Notes: a model not told the origin generated them from the letters alone. A stretch of 64,000 nt of DNA from Pigmentiphaga kullae (GCF_004216695.1 NZ_SGXC01000001.1:1488001-1552000); one strand, 5' to 3'; counted from the stretch's first letter, positions 17,030-25,952 are shown. Program-made: numbers and translations.

Positions 17030-17845
17030 ATGCATCAAGGATATCAGCTCACCTCCGGCTTACCGCGCATCGCCTACGAATCGCACGGCCAGGGCGCGCC
17101 CGTCGTGTTCGTGCACGGCGTGGGCGGCAACCTGGACAACTGGCGCGACCAACTGGAGCACTTCGGCCGCGATCACCGCGCCGTGGCGCTGGACCTGCGC
17201 GGCTACGGCCATAGCGACGACATTCCCGGCGCCCTGGATTTCCACGATTTCGCCGCCGACGTGCTGGCGGTCATGGACACGCTGGGACTGGCGCGCGCGC
17301 CGCTGGTGGGGCTGTCCATGGGGGGGCTGGTGATCCAGTCCGTCTATGCGCGCGCCCCCGAGCGGGTCAGCGCCCTGGTGCTCGCGGCCTGCCGGCCGGC
17401 CGATGCCCCGGTGGCCCATGGCGAACAGTTCGCCCGCGACCGCCTAGCGCCTCTGGAGTCCGAGCGGCCCCGGGAGGCGCTGGCCGACAGCCTGCTGCCC
17501 AAGCTGATGGGGCCCGCCACCGCGCCCGACGTCGTGGCCCGGCTGCGCGACAGCCTGCTGCGCCTGCGGCTGGACCAGTACCGCCAGATCGTGCCGGTGC
17601 GCACGCAGCTGCCGCCTTACCTGGCGCTTGCCGACATCCGCGTGCCCACGCTGGTGCTGGGCGGGCGGCAGGACCAGCTCGCGCCGGTCGAGCAGATGCA
17701 GGCCATCGCCCGCGCCATCGCCGGCAGCGAGCTGGACATCTTCGAGGACTGCGGCCATTTCCTGAATATCGAGCAGGCCCCGGCCTTCAACGCCCGCCTG
17801 CGCGCATTCCTGGATGCCGTGGCCGAGCGCGCACCATCCGCCTGA
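17030..17845 (+). CDS. Alpha/beta hydrolase (3-oxoadipate enol-lactonase-like)
   Basis: Hydrolase of 271 residues. The oxyanion segment VFVHGVGGNLDNW, nucleophile elbow GLSMGG, acid in LGGRQDQLAP and base in EDCGHFLNIEQAP give a full Ser-Asp-His triad. The closest recognisable group is the PcaD/BphD-like lactonases and C-C hydrolases. No signal peptide is seen, so it acts in the cytoplasm. It lies 105 bp after the flavin oxidoreductase and directly before the decayed Bug gene, and may have its own promoter. It probably hydrolyses an ester, lactone or ring-cleavage product. Confidence 0.88.
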   Translation: MHQGYQLTSGLPRIAYESHGQGAPVVFVHGVGGNLDNWRDQLEHFGRDHRAVALDLRGYGHSDDIPGALDFHDFAADVLAVMDTLGLARAPLVGLSMGGLVIQSVYARAPERVSALVLAACRPADAPVAHGEQFARDRLAPLESERPREALADSLLPKLMGPATAPDVVARLRDSLLRLRLDQYRQIVPVRTQLPPYLALADIRVPTLVLGGRQDQLAPVEQMQAIARAIAGSELDIFEDCGHFLNIEQAPAFNARLRAFLDAVAERAPSA

Positions 17846-17880
17846 ACCCGCCGTCCCACTCCCGGACCTGGAGCCTTCCC

Positions 17881-18562
17881 ATGTTCATCGCAAGACCGCT
17901 TTTCGGTGGCATGTCGTCATTGCCGCCACCGCCCTGGCCGGGGCCGCGCCGGATGGCTACACGCTGATGCTGGCGCCCAATTCCACGCTGACCATCATTC
18001 CCCAGCTCTACGCCAAGCTGCCGTTCGACGTGAAGCGCCTGGAAGCGGTGGCGCTGGTGGGGACCAACCAGATGGTGTTTTCCACGAGCAGCGGCAGCGG
18101 CCTGAACGACCTGGCGGCGCTGGTGGGCAAGGCGCGCGGGACGCCCAAGAGCGTTTCATACGGTTCGTTCGGCAATGGCAACATCACGGCCACCTTCGAC
18201 ACCGTCACCAATGTGGCGCCCCAGGTGCAGGCGGGCAAGCTGCGCGCGCTGGCCGTTACCGGCCGCCAGCGCAGTCCGCTGCTGCCCGACACGCCTACCT
18301 TCGCCGAAAGCGGCTATCCGGCCCTGGCGGCCGTGGACAGCTGGATCGGCCTGCTCGCGCCCGCGGGCATGGATGCCCGGACAAGGACCAGGCTGGACGC
18401 GCATCTGGCCACATCCTGCGCGATCCGGCCTTCGTCAGGCAGTTGAACGAGCGCGGCTTCGACGTGCCCGTCGTCGATGCCGCGATGCTGGCCCGGCGGA
18501 TCGAGGAAGAGCGCGGCCTGTACCGCCAGGTCATCGACAAGGCGAACATCCGGCTCGATTGA
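17881..18562 (+). pseudogene. Decayed Bug (TTT-family) substrate-binding protein gene
   Basis: Remnant of a Bug periplasmic receptor with at least four lesions. A signal-peptide-like piece (HRKTAFRWHVVIAATALAGA) is out of frame with the only nearby ATG at 17881. The ~60 residues that normally join the signal to the conserved AAPDGYTLM are missing near 17940. A second in-frame gap near 18175-18190 removes the stretch with the family HVPYKG motif, so that YGSFGNGN runs straight into FDTVTNVAPQVQAGKLRALAV. A frameshift near 18410 moves the C-terminus (ILRDPAFVRQLNERGFDVPV) into another frame. It follows the alpha/beta hydrolase and was probably that operon's receptor. Confidence 0.88.
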
Positions 18563-18578
18563 GCCGCGCCAGCCCGGA

Positions 18579-19769
18579 TCAGGCCAGGACCTTGGCCATG
18601 GACGCGGCCACGTAGTCCAGGTTGGCCTCGAACAGTCCGGCCACGCACATGCGGCCGGACTGGATCAGGTAGACGCCGAACTCGTCGCGCAGCCGGTCGA
18701 CCTGCGCCGGGTTCAGGCCGGTGTAGCTGAACATGCCGCGCTGGTTGACGAAGTAGTCCACGTCCAGGTCCGGACGCAGGGCGTGCAGGCGGTCGCGCAG
18801 GCCCTTGCGCATGGCATGGATGCGCGTGCGCATCTGCGCCACTTCGCCCTTCCATTCCTCGCGCAGCGCGGGGTCGTTCAACAGGGTGCTGACCACGCGG
18901 CTGCCGAACAGCGCCGGGCTGGAGTAGTTCTTGCGCACCGTGGCCTGGAGCTGGCCCAGCACGCGGCCGGCCTCGTCGGCGGTCGGGCAGACCACCGACA
19001 GGCCGCCCACGCGTTCGCCGTACAGCGACATGTTCTTCGAGAACGAATTGCCCACCAGCATGGCGATGCCGCGGTCGGCCGTCTCGCGCACGACCCAGGC
19101 GTCCTCTTCCAGGCCGTCGCCGAAGCCCTGGTAGGCCATGTCGAAGAACGGGATGGCGTTGCGGGCGACCAGCACGTCGATGATCTTGAGCCACTGCTCG
19201 CGCGACGGGTCGATGCCCGTCGGGTTGTGGCAGCAGGGCTGGAGCAGCACGATGCTGCGCTCGGGCAGCGTTTCGAACGTGGCCAGCATCTCGTCGAAGC
19301 GGATGCCGTTGGTGGCCGCGTCGTAGTACGGGAAGGCGTGCATGGGGAAACCCGCGCCGCCCAGGATGTTGTAGTGGTTCTCCCAGGTGGGGTCGCTGAT
19401 CCAGATCTCGCTGCCGGGGAAATGCGCCTTCAGGAAATCGGCGCCCACCTTGAGCGCGCCCGAGCCGCCCAGGGTATGGATGGTCGCCACCCGGCCCTCG
19501 GCCACCGCGCGGTGCCCGGCGCCCAGCACGGTTTCCTGGATCGCCTTGCGGTATTGGGCATCGCCTTCCATCGGCAGGTAGACCGCGGGGACCGAGGTAT
19601 CGATGCGGTCGCGGGCCTGGCTCACGCTGCCGAGCACGGGCACCTTGCCGGCGCCGTCGTAGTAGAAGCCGATGCTGAGGTTGACCTTGTGCTCGCGCGG
19701 GTCTTTCAGGAAGGTCTGCACCAGCGACAGGATGGGGTCGCCGGCATAGCGGGGAACGTGCTCGAACAT
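18579..19769 (-). CDS. Aromatic amino acid aminotransferase (aspartate aminotransferase fold I)
   Basis: PLP-dependent aminotransferase of 396 residues. The Schiff-base lysine is Lys245 in NSFSKNMSLYGERVGG. Asn182 in CCHNPTGIDP, Asp210 and Tyr213 (FFDMAYQGF) contact PLP. The length and these motifs match the TyrB/AspC family; the aromatic label rests mainly on the kyn neighbours. It swaps the amino group between aromatic or acidic amino acids and 2-oxoglutarate. AAGGA precedes the ATG. It lies 66 bp downstream of kynA on the same strand and could be in that operon or have its own promoter. Confidence 0.88.
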   Translation of the reverse strand: MFEHVPRYAGDPILSLVQTFLKDPREHKVNLSIGFYYDGAGKVPVLGSVSQARDRIDTSVPAVYLPMEGDAQYRKAIQETVLGAGHRAVAEGRVATIHTLGGSGALKVGADFLKAHFPGSEIWISDPTWENHYNILGGAGFPMHAFPYYDAATNGIRFDEMLATFETLPERSIVLLQPCCHNPTGIDPSREQWLKIIDVLVARNAIPFFDMAYQGFGDGLEEDAWVVRETADRGIAMLVGNSFSKNMSLYGERVGGLSVVCPTADEAGRVLGQLQATVRKNYSSPALFGSRVVSTLLNDPALREEWKGEVAQMRTRIHAMRKGLRDRLHALRPDLDVDYFVNQRGMFSYTGLNPAQVDRLRDEFGVYLIQSGRMCVAGLFEANLDYVAASMAKVLA

Positions 19770-19835
19770 GGGAACGATTTTCCTTGGAACTATCGATCGA
19801 TTATAGGGCGGCGCGGGGGCGGCGTTTTCGGCGGG

Positions 19836-20690
19836 TCAGAGACTCGTTCTCATCTGCCAGAGCTCGGGAAAGAGCACGACCTCCAGCATCTTGCGCAGGT
19901 AGCTCACGCCGGCCGTGCCGCCGGTTCCGCGCTTGAATCCGATCACGCGTTCCACTGTCGTCACGTGGCGGAAGCGCCATTGGCGGAAGGCGTCTTCCAG
20001 GTCGACGAGTTTCTCGGCCAGCGCGTACAGGTCCCAGCAGGCATCCGGGTCGGCGTAGACCTTCAGCCAGGCGGCCTCGACCGAGGCATCGTATTGCGTG
20101 GGCTGGGTCCAGTCCCGCGCGAGGCGCTCCGGTGCGATGGCGAAGCCGCGCCGGGCCATCAGCATCAGGCTTTCGTCGTACAGCGAAGGCGCCGCCAGCG
20201 CGGCTTCCACCAGCGCCTTGCGCTCGGGGTGATGCGCATGCGGCGCGACCATCGCGGCGTTCTTGTTACCCAGAACGAACTCGATCTGCCGGTATTGGAA
20301 GGACTGGAAGCCGGACGAACTACCCAGATAGGGGCGGAACTTGGTGTATTCCGAAGGCGTCATGGTCGACAGCACCGTCCAGGCATGGACCAGCTGCTCC
20401 ATGATGCGCGAGACGCGCGCCAGCATCTTCAGGGCCGGCTCCACCTCGTTGCGCTGGATGCAGGCGCGGGCCGCGAACAGCTCGTGCAGCATCAGCTTCA
20501 TCCAGAGCTCGCTGGTCTGGTGCTGGATGATGAACAGCATCTCGTTGTGGTCGGGCGAGAGCGGATGCTGGGCGCCCAGCAACTGGTCGAGACCGAGGTA
20601 GTCGCCATAGCTCATGGATTTGGAGAAATCCATCTGCGCGTTGTGCCACGCGGAGGGGGATGCGTCGCTGTCTTGCCGGGAGGCAGTCAT
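19836..20690 (-). CDS. kynA: Tryptophan 2,3-dioxygenase
   Basis: Haem enzyme of 284 residues that opens the indole ring of L-tryptophan to N-formylkynurenine. Diagnostic segments are [36 protein letters not shown] in the substrate pocket, and the C-terminal [12 protein letters not shown] followed by [11 protein letters not shown], which carries the haem-ligating His and substrate contacts. It lies 42 bp after kynB on the same strand, with AGGA upstream of its ATG. The product is used by the kynB enzyme. Expression probably depends on the Lrp/AsnC protein at 21485. Confidence 0.96.
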   Translation of the reverse strand: MTASRQDSDASPSAWHNAQMDFSKSMSYGDYLGLDQLLGAQHPLSPDHNEMLFIIQHQTSELWMKLMLHELFAARACIQRNEVEPALKMLARVSRIMEQLVHAWTVLSTMTPSEYTKFRPYLGSSSGFQSFQYRQIEFVLGNKNAAMVAPHAHHPERKALVEAALAAPSLYDESLMLMARRGFAIAPERLARDWTQPTQYDASVEAAWLKVYADPDACWDLYALAEKLVDLEDAFRQWRFRHVTTVERVIGFKRGTGGTAGVSYLRKMLEVVLFPELWQMRTSL

Positions 20691-20732
20691 GGAAGAACGT
20701 CCTGGACGAGGGGTCGTTGAAACGGAGAGGGG

Positions 20733-21359
20733 TCAGCGCAGCGGCCGCAGCACCGCGCGCACGGGACTCGCGTCCAGCGTGGCGAAGCGCAGCGGCAGGG
20801 CAATCAGTTCGTAGTCGCCCGCGGGGGCGGGGTCCAGCACCAGGCCTTCGAGGATGGCCATGCCCGCGGCGTGCACCGCGCGGTGCGCATCCATGGTCTT
20901 GGATTCCTGCGGATCGATCGAGGGCGTGTCGATGCCGACCAGCCGCACGCCATGCCGCGCCAGCAGCGCGATGGTAGCGGGCGAGATCGCGCAAAAGCCG
21001 CTGTCCCAGCGCTCGACCGGATTGCGGGCGTAGGTGCGCAGGAGGACGCGCGGCGGCACGTCAGCCAGGGCATGTTCGATATGGCGCGGTTCCACCAGCG
21101 GCCCGGCATCCAGGCAGTGGATGACCCGGGCCGGACCGAGGTAGGTATCGAGCGGCACGGCGCCGATGGCGGCGCCGTCGCGCGCGTAGTGCAGCGGCGC
21201 ATCGGCGTGGGCGCCCGTGTGCGGCGACAGCGTGACGCGGCCCACGTTGACGGGACAGGCGCCTTCCATGCGCCATACCTCGGCCTGCTGGAACGGCGTG
21301 TCGCCCGGCCAGACCGGAGTGGCGGGGGAAAGCGGGGGGCTGATGTCGATCAGGGGCAT
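20733..21359 (-). CDS. kynB: Kynurenine formamidase (arylformamidase)
   Basis: Cyclase-family hydrolase of 208 residues that turns N-formylkynurenine into kynurenine and formate. The metal-binding signature [12 protein letters not shown] is present, as are the family opening [20 protein letters not shown] and the DTPSIDP segment. The ATG at 21359 is chosen because it opens directly with the conserved core; the open frame reaches 21419 but adds only non-conserved residues. It is the first gene of the kynBA unit and diverges from the Lrp-type regulator across a 125-bp AT-rich gap. Confidence 0.94.
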   Translation of the reverse strand: MPLIDISPPLSPATPVWPGDTPFQQAEVWRMEGACPVNVGRVTLSPHTGAHADAPLHYARDGAAIGAVPLDTYLGPARVIHCLDAGPLVEPRHIEHALADVPPRVLLRTYARNPVERWDSGFCAISPATIALLARHGVRLVGIDTPSIDPQESKTMDAHRAVHAAGMAILEGLVLDPAPAGDYELIALPLRFATLDASPVRAVLRPLR

Positions 21360-21441
21360 GGCGTGGCGGGCTAGTGTCAGACGGAATCTTATCGAAGCGG
21401 CCATCGAATGTGCTGGCATTTTCGATGGTTCGTAGTGGTTG

Positions 21442-21460
21442 AATTCGAATAAAATTCGAA
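21442..21460. promoter_or_regulatory. Repeated AATTCGAA boxes, candidate KynR operator
   Basis: AATTCGAA occurs at 21442-21449 and again at 21453-21460, an 11-bp step that puts both on one face of the helix; each has a palindromic TTCGAA core. They sit in an AT-rich island between divergent kynB and the Lrp/AsnC gene. Lrp-type regulators bind such phased sites, so shared control of both directions is likely. Confidence 0.55.
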
Positions 21461-21484
21461 AATCAAATAATTTAGCGAAATTCC

Positions 21485-21964
21485 ATGCGAATAAAACTCG
21501 ACCGCCTCGACATGCGCATCGTCGAGTGCCTGCGGCGCGACGGCCGCATCAGCAACCAGGACCTGGCGGCCCGGGTCTCGCTGTCGCCGTCGGCCTGCCT
21601 GCGGCGGGTCAAGCTGCTGGAAGAGGCCGGCATCATCCAGGGCTACAGCTGCGTGCTGGACTACGCCAAGCTGGGCCTGGAAGTCGAGGCCGTGGTGCAC
21701 GTGTCCATGCGCCACGAGGTCGAAGGATGGCACGAGGCCTTCGTGGCCGCCATCAAGGACTGGCCGGAGGTGCTGTCCGCCCGCATCGTCACGGGCGGGG
21801 CCAACTACATGCTGGTGGTGCGGGCGCGGGACGTCAGCCACTACTCCGACTTCATCGTCAACCGCCTGTATCGCGCGCCGGGTGTGCGCGACATCGAGTC
21901 CAACATCGTGCTGGGCTACATCAAGCGCTCGGCCTCGCCCTTCGAGGTGCTGGACCCGGATTGA
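21485..21964 (+). CDS. kynR: Lrp/AsnC-family regulator, KynR-like
   Basis: Regulator of 159 residues. An N-terminal helix-turn-helix ([20 protein letters not shown] and [18 protein letters not shown]) is followed by the RAM effector domain ([19 protein letters not shown]). Lrp/AsnC proteins called KynR sense kynurenine and switch on kyn genes in other proteobacteria; the assignment here rests on the divergent position next to kynBA. The ATG at 21485 lies just after the AT-rich operator region and has only a weak Shine-Dalgarno. Confidence 0.85.
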   Translation: MRIKLDRLDMRIVECLRRDGRISNQDLAARVSLSPSACLRRVKLLEEAGIIQGYSCVLDYAKLGLEVEAVVHVSMRHEVEGWHEAFVAAIKDWPEVLSARIVTGGANYMLVVRARDVSHYSDFIVNRLYRAPGVRDIESNIVLGYIKRSASPFEVLDPD

Positions 21965-21970
21965 CCCCCG

Positions 21971-22348
21971 CTACTTGTTGACCACCCCGAACGCCACGAT
22001 CTCCACCTTCATGCCCGGCACGACCAGGGCGGCGACGGCCGCGCTGGAGCGGCTGGGGTAGGGCGCGGCGAAGAACTCGCGGTAGACGGCGTCGATGGCC
22101 TTCATGTCGTTGACGTCGGTCATGTAGATCAACACCTGCGTGACGTCGTCCAGCGTGCCGCCGGCGGCTTCCACCGCCGATTGCAGGTTGCGGAAGGTCA
22201 GGCGGGCCTGGTCCTCGATGGGGCCGGTATCGATGCTGCCGTCCTTGCGCACCGGTCCTTGCGAGGTGAACAGGATCCCGCCGCTGCGCACCGCCCAGGA
22301 AAAAGGCTGGCCCACATCGGGCAGGCCGACGTCGATGACTTCTTTCAT
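21971..22348 (-). CDS. RidA-family protein (YjgF/YER057c/UK114)
   Basis: Protein of 125 residues of the Rid family, trimeric enamine/imine deaminases. Conserved parts are QGPVRKDGSIDTG, LTFRNLQSAVEAAGGTLDDV, and YPSRSSAAVAALVVPGMKVEI, which has the Arg that binds the substrate carboxylate in active members. The ATG at 22348 is chosen; further upstream codons are not conserved. It diverges from the catabolic cluster starting at 22509, and reactive imine or aminoacrylate removal would suit N-containing substrates. Its stop is 6 bp from the convergent kynR stop. Confidence 0.9.
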   Translation of the reverse strand: MKEVIDVGLPDVGQPFSWAVRSGGILFTSQGPVRKDGSIDTGPIEDQARLTFRNLQSAVEAAGGTLDDVTQVLIYMTDVNDMKAIDAVYREFFAAPYPSRSSAAVAALVVPGMKVEIVAFGVVNK

Positions 22349-22437
22349 GCTGTTGCTCGCTTTCTGACGGAAAGCGCAGATGCTCCCATGAAAAGGGGGG
22401 CTTTGCCCAGGGCGAGGGCGCCGCGTGATACCCCCCA

Positions 22438-22450
22438 TCAACCAAAGTTA
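22438..22450. promoter_or_regulatory. Possible LysR-type T-N11-A box
   Basis: ATCAACCAAAGTTAAT (22437-22452) is an imperfect dyad with the T-N11-A spacing usual for LysR regulators. It lies between the RidA gene and the cluster that ends with a LysR gene. The match is weak and common by chance. Confidence 0.3.
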
Positions 22451-22508
22451 ATTGTCGCGATGGCGCCGCCTGCAGATAATTTCTTCGACTCTCGAACGAA
22501 GGAATGTC

Positions 22509-23276
22509 ATGAGCGACGTGGTACGCGAGTATGGCAACGGTGCGGTGCTGGGCGTGGCGGTTCCGCAGGCGAATCCCGTGGTCGAACCCGAGCTGGCGGC
22601 CCTGCTGCCTGCCGGATTCTCGATGCTCGTCACCCGCTTGCAAGGCAGCCGCACGGACTCGCGCCAACGGCTGATCGACTACCTGCGCAACCTGCCGGCC
22701 AGCCTGGAGAGCTACGACAGCGCCAGGCTGGACGTGCTGGGCTATGCCTGCACCGGCAGTTCGTACCTGGTGGGCGCCGATGAGGAACGGCGCGCGCTGG
22801 ATGCCGCATCGACGCGCTTCGGTTATCCCATCGTTTCCTCGGCGCAGGCGCTGCGCCGGGCCCTGGATCACCTGGGCGCGAAGCGGGTCGCCCTGTTCGC
22901 GCCCTATCCGCCGTTTCTGGTCGAGGCCAGCAGGCGCTATTGGGAAGCCGTGGGCCTGGACGTCGCCGATTGCGCCTCGGTGTCGCTGGATACCAGCGAC
23001 ACGCGCGACATCTACGGCATCACGACTCCCCTGGTGATGTCTTCGTTCAGCCGGCTGCGCTGGCAGGACGCCGACGCCATCATGTTCACCGGAACCGGCA
23101 TGCCCACGCTCAGGGCCCTGGTCGAGGTCTCGTCCATGACCGGCAAGCCGGTCCTGTCTTCCAACCTGTGCCTGGCCTGGGCCATGGTGAGGGAGGCCGG
23201 CGGCGCGGCCTACCTGGCCCCCGAGCGTGTGGGCGAACCGCTCTACGGCGGATGGGCCGCCCGCATTCCCGTCTAG
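22509..23276 (+). CDS. Asp/Glu racemase-superfamily enzyme (maleate isomerase / arylmalonate decarboxylase-like)
   Basis: Enzyme of 255 residues from the superfamily of Asp/Glu/hydantoin racemases, maleate cis-trans isomerase and arylmalonate decarboxylase. The first catalytic Cys is Cys81 in LGYACTGSSY. The position of the second Cys, which maleate isomerases and racemases need, reads FTGTGMPTL (about residues 193-201) and holds Gly/Thr. So it may be a one-Cys variant with a changed reaction. AAGGA precedes the ATG at 22509. It is first in a cluster with a Bug receptor, flavin monooxygenase and two amide hydrolases; maleate to fumarate would be the fitting last step, but is not proven. Confidence 0.82.
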   Translation: MSDVVREYGNGAVLGVAVPQANPVVEPELAALLPAGFSMLVTRLQGSRTDSRQRLIDYLRNLPASLESYDSARLDVLGYACTGSSYLVGADEERRALDAASTRFGYPIVSSAQALRRALDHLGAKRVALFAPYPPFLVEASRRYWEAVGLDVADCASVSLDTSDTRDIYGITTPLVMSSFSRLRWQDADAIMFTGTGMPTLRALVEVSSMTGKPVLSSNLCLAWAMVREAGGAAYLAPERVGEPLYGGWAARIPV

Positions 23277-23319
23277 TTTTCCCGGCGCGGCGGCGACCGC
23301 GCAATTTCAGGAGAAATGC

Positions 23320-24312
23320 ATGAACGCTTCCAGACAAGCGTGGCATCGTCACGCCCGAATCCTGCTGGCCTGGACCCTGTCCGTGGCCGCGTTGTCCGCG
23401 GCCTGGGCGGCGGACTATCCCAGCCGTCCCGTCACGCTGATCGTGCCGTTCGCGGCGGGGGGACCCACCGACGTCACCGCTCGCATCTTCGCTCGGGCCA
23501 TCGCTCCCGAACTGGGCCAGACCATCGTGGTGGACAACCGGCCGGGGGCCGGCGGCACCTTGGGAGGCGGGCAGGCGGCCCGCGCCGCGGCCGACGGCTA
23601 TACGCTGCTGTGGGGCGGCACGAGCACGCTGGCGGTCGCGCCATCGCTGTATGCCTCGCTGCCCTACGACCCGCTTCGCTCGTTCCAGCCGGTCAGCCGG
23701 GCCGTACGCGGGCCGCTGGTGCTGGCGGTCAACAGCAAGCTGCCGGTGCGCACGGTCGCGGACCTCGTGGCCCTGGCCAAGGCCAGGCCCGGCAGGTTGA
23801 GCTTCGGCTCGGCGGGCGTGGGATCGATCATCCACCTGACCGGCGAGCTGTTCAAGGCGCGCGCCGGAATCGACATGATCCATGTCCCCTACAAGGGCAA
23901 CGCGCAGGTCTTGACGGACCTGGCCGGCGATCACCTGGACATGGCGTTCATCGCCCTGGGCCACATGCTGCCTCACATGCAGGACGGAGGCCTGCGCGCC
24001 ATCGCCATTTCCAGCCTGGAGCGTAATCCGCTGGTCCCCGATCTGCCGACACTGGCCGAAAGCGGCTATCCCGGGTTCGAGTCGCTCGAATGGTTCGGGC
24101 TGGTGGCGCCCAAGGGGATTCCCGCCGACGCGCTGGCCAGGCTGAACACCGCATTCCGCCACGCCAGCCAGCATCCGTCGGTGCGCGCGGAAATCGCCAA
24201 GCTGGGCTACATGCCCGTGGACGAGACGCCGGACCAGTTCGCGGCGGCGGTGGTGGCCGAAGGCAGGAAATGGAAGCAGGTGGTGACGGATGCAAAGGTT
24301 TCGGTGGAGTGA
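23320..24312 (+). CDS. Bug-family (TTT) periplasmic substrate-binding protein
   Basis: Periplasmic receptor of 330 residues for tripartite tricarboxylate-type uptake. The signal peptide runs to about residue 30 (LSAAWA, then ADYPSRPVTLIVPFAAGGPTD). Family marks are ENRPGAGG-like DNRPGAGGTLGG, ADGYTLLWGG, HVPYKGNAQVLTDLAGDHLD and GGLRAIAISSLERNP. The ATG at 23320 has AGGAG 8 bp upstream. No TctA/TctB membrane genes are nearby, which is normal for Bug proteins in this group. It probably binds the cluster's carboxylate or amide substrate. Confidence 0.94.
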   Translation: MNASRQAWHRHARILLAWTLSVAALSAAWAADYPSRPVTLIVPFAAGGPTDVTARIFARAIAPELGQTIVVDNRPGAGGTLGGGQAARAAADGYTLLWGGTSTLAVAPSLYASLPYDPLRSFQPVSRAVRGPLVLAVNSKLPVRTVADLVALAKARPGRLSFGSAGVGSIIHLTGELFKARAGIDMIHVPYKGNAQVLTDLAGDHLDMAFIALGHMLPHMQDGGLRAIAISSLERNPLVPDLPTLAESGYPGFESLEWFGLVAPKGIPADALARLNTAFRHASQHPSVRAEIAKLGYMPVDETPDQFAAAVVAEGRKWKQVVTDAKVSVE

Positions 24313-24316
24313 GTGT

Positions 24317-25939
24317 ATGACTGAAGAAGTGTTGTCCACCCCGGTCGCGATCGTGGGCGCCGGTCCGGTGGGCTTGTCCCTGGCGCTGGATCTCGCGTGG
24401 CGGGGTATCGATGCGTTGGTGCTGGAAAAGGAGGATGGGCACGTGACCCATCCCCGGGCCGGATTTGTTTCCGTGCGGACCATGGAGCTTTTCCGGCGCT
24501 GGGGGATCGCGCAGGCGGTCCGGGAAAGCGGCTTTCCCGACGATTTCGCGCTTTCCATCGAATTCTGCACCAGCCTGGCCGGCCATACGCTGGCCAGGGA
24601 CGAATACCCCGCGCTGGCGGCCATGCCGCTGCCCGAGTGGTCGCCGGAGAAGAAGCAGCGCTGCCCGCAGCATTGGCTCGATCCGGTCCTGAAGGCGGCC
24701 TTGCGGGATTGCGGCCGCGGCGCGCTTCGGGTCGAGACGCGGGTCGATGGCTTCGAGCAGGATGAGGAGTGTGTCCTGGTCCGCGCCACGGACCTGCGCC
24801 GGAATGCGCCGCTGACGATCCGGGCCGGCTATCTGGTCGGTTGCGACGGCGCGGGCAGCACGATCCGCACCGGCCTGGGCATAGACATGGAAGGCAGAGG
24901 CCATCTGAACTATTCGATGAGCGTGCTGTTCTCCTGCCCGGGGTTGCTGGAGCAGTGCGGCAAGCAGGCCGCCGAGCGCTTCCTGCTGATCGGGCCGGAA
25001 GGAACGTGGGGCAACGTCACGGTGATAGACGGGCGCGACGTGTGGCGGCTGACCGTGTATGGCACGGCATCGAAGTTCGACATGGACGCCTTCGACGCCA
25101 GGGCCTGGGTGCTGCGCGCGCTGGGCACGGACCGGATCGCGTTCGACGTGGTGTCCATCCTGCCGTGGAAGCGGGCGGAGCTGGTGGCCGGGAGTTATGG
25201 GCAGGGACGGGTACTGCTGGCCGGCGACGCCGTGCACACGATGTCGCCCACGGGCGGCATGGGCATGAACACCGGCCTGGGCGACGTGGCCGATCTGGGG
25301 TGGAAGCTGCAGGCGATGACCGAGGGATGGGGCGGACCGGCCCTGCTGCCGGCCTACACGCAGGAGCGCAAGCCGGTGGCCGTGCGCAATGCCGCCTACT
25401 CAACCCACAACTACAAGACCTGGGTGTCGCCGCCCCGCTGCGACTACCTGTTGGAGGAAACGGAACGGGCGGCAGCCGCGCGCCGCGAGATCGGCGCGCA
25501 GATGAAGCGCGCCACGCAGTACGAATGGCAGTCGTGGGGGTTGCAGATGGGATACCGCTACGACGAATCGCCGCTGTGCGTGGCGGACGGCACGCCGCCG
25601 GTCCCCGACGAATATTCGCGCTATGTGCAGACAGCACGCCCGGGCGCGCGCGCGCCGCACGTCTGGCTTGAACCGGGGAGGTCGACGCTGGACCTGTTCG
25701 GCAAGGGGTTCGCGCTGCTGGCATTCGGCGACGCGGCCATGGCCGAGACGGCCAGCTTCGCACGCGCAGCGGATCGCAGGGGAGTGCCGCTGGCGGTGCA
25801 CCGGATCGAATCGGGGCAGGCGGCCGAGGCGTATGGCGCGCCGCTGGTGCTGGTGCGTCCCGATGGCCACGTGGCGTGGCGGGGAACCGGGGGCCGCGAC
25901 GCGGCCCGGATCGTGGATATCGCGCGCGGCGCGCGCTAA
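24317..25939 (+). CDS. FAD-dependent monooxygenase (MhpA/PheA-like, FAD_binding_3)
   Basis: Flavin monooxygenase of 540 residues. It has all three p-hydroxybenzoate-hydroxylase-type motifs: VAIVGAGPVGLSLALDLA near the N-terminus, LVGCDGAGSTIR in the middle, and VLLAGDAVHTMSPTGGMGMN followed by GDVADLGWKL. The ~100-residue C-terminal thioredoxin-like domain is typical of the MhpA group. Such enzymes hydroxylate phenols or N-heteroaromatic rings with NAD(P)H and O2. It starts 4 bp after the Bug gene and is followed by two amide hydrolases, hinting at a nitrogen-containing ring as substrate. Confidence 0.9.
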   Translation: MTEEVLSTPVAIVGAGPVGLSLALDLAWRGIDALVLEKEDGHVTHPRAGFVSVRTMELFRRWGIAQAVRESGFPDDFALSIEFCTSLAGHTLARDEYPALAAMPLPEWSPEKKQRCPQHWLDPVLKAALRDCGRGALRVETRVDGFEQDEECVLVRATDLRRNAPLTIRAGYLVGCDGAGSTIRTGLGIDMEGRGHLNYSMSVLFSCPGLLEQCGKQAAERFLLIGPEGTWGNVTVIDGRDVWRLTVYGTASKFDMDAFDARAWVLRALGTDRIAFDVVSILPWKRAELVAGSYGQGRVLLAGDAVHTMSPTGGMGMNTGLGDVADLGWKLQAMTEGWGGPALLPAYTQERKPVAVRNAAYSTHNYKTWVSPPRCDYLLEETERAAAARREIGAQMKRATQYEWQSWGLQMGYRYDESPLCVADGTPPVPDEYSRYVQTARPGARAPHVWLEPGRSTLDLFGKGFALLAFGDAAMAETASFARAADRRGVPLAVHRIESGQAAEAYGAPLVLVRPDGHVAWRGTGGRDAARIVDIARGAR

Positions 25940-25952
25940 GGAGGAAAACGAC

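Noticed and set aside
17814-18446. Reading the Bug remnant as an intact short receptor
   Set aside because: It lacks an in-frame start with a signal peptide, the N-terminal ligand loop and the HVPYKG segment, and its C-terminus continues in another frame.
18477-20720. 747-codon plus-strand open frame opposite the aminotransferase and kynA
   Set aside because: Antisense shadow of two clear minus-strand enzymes.
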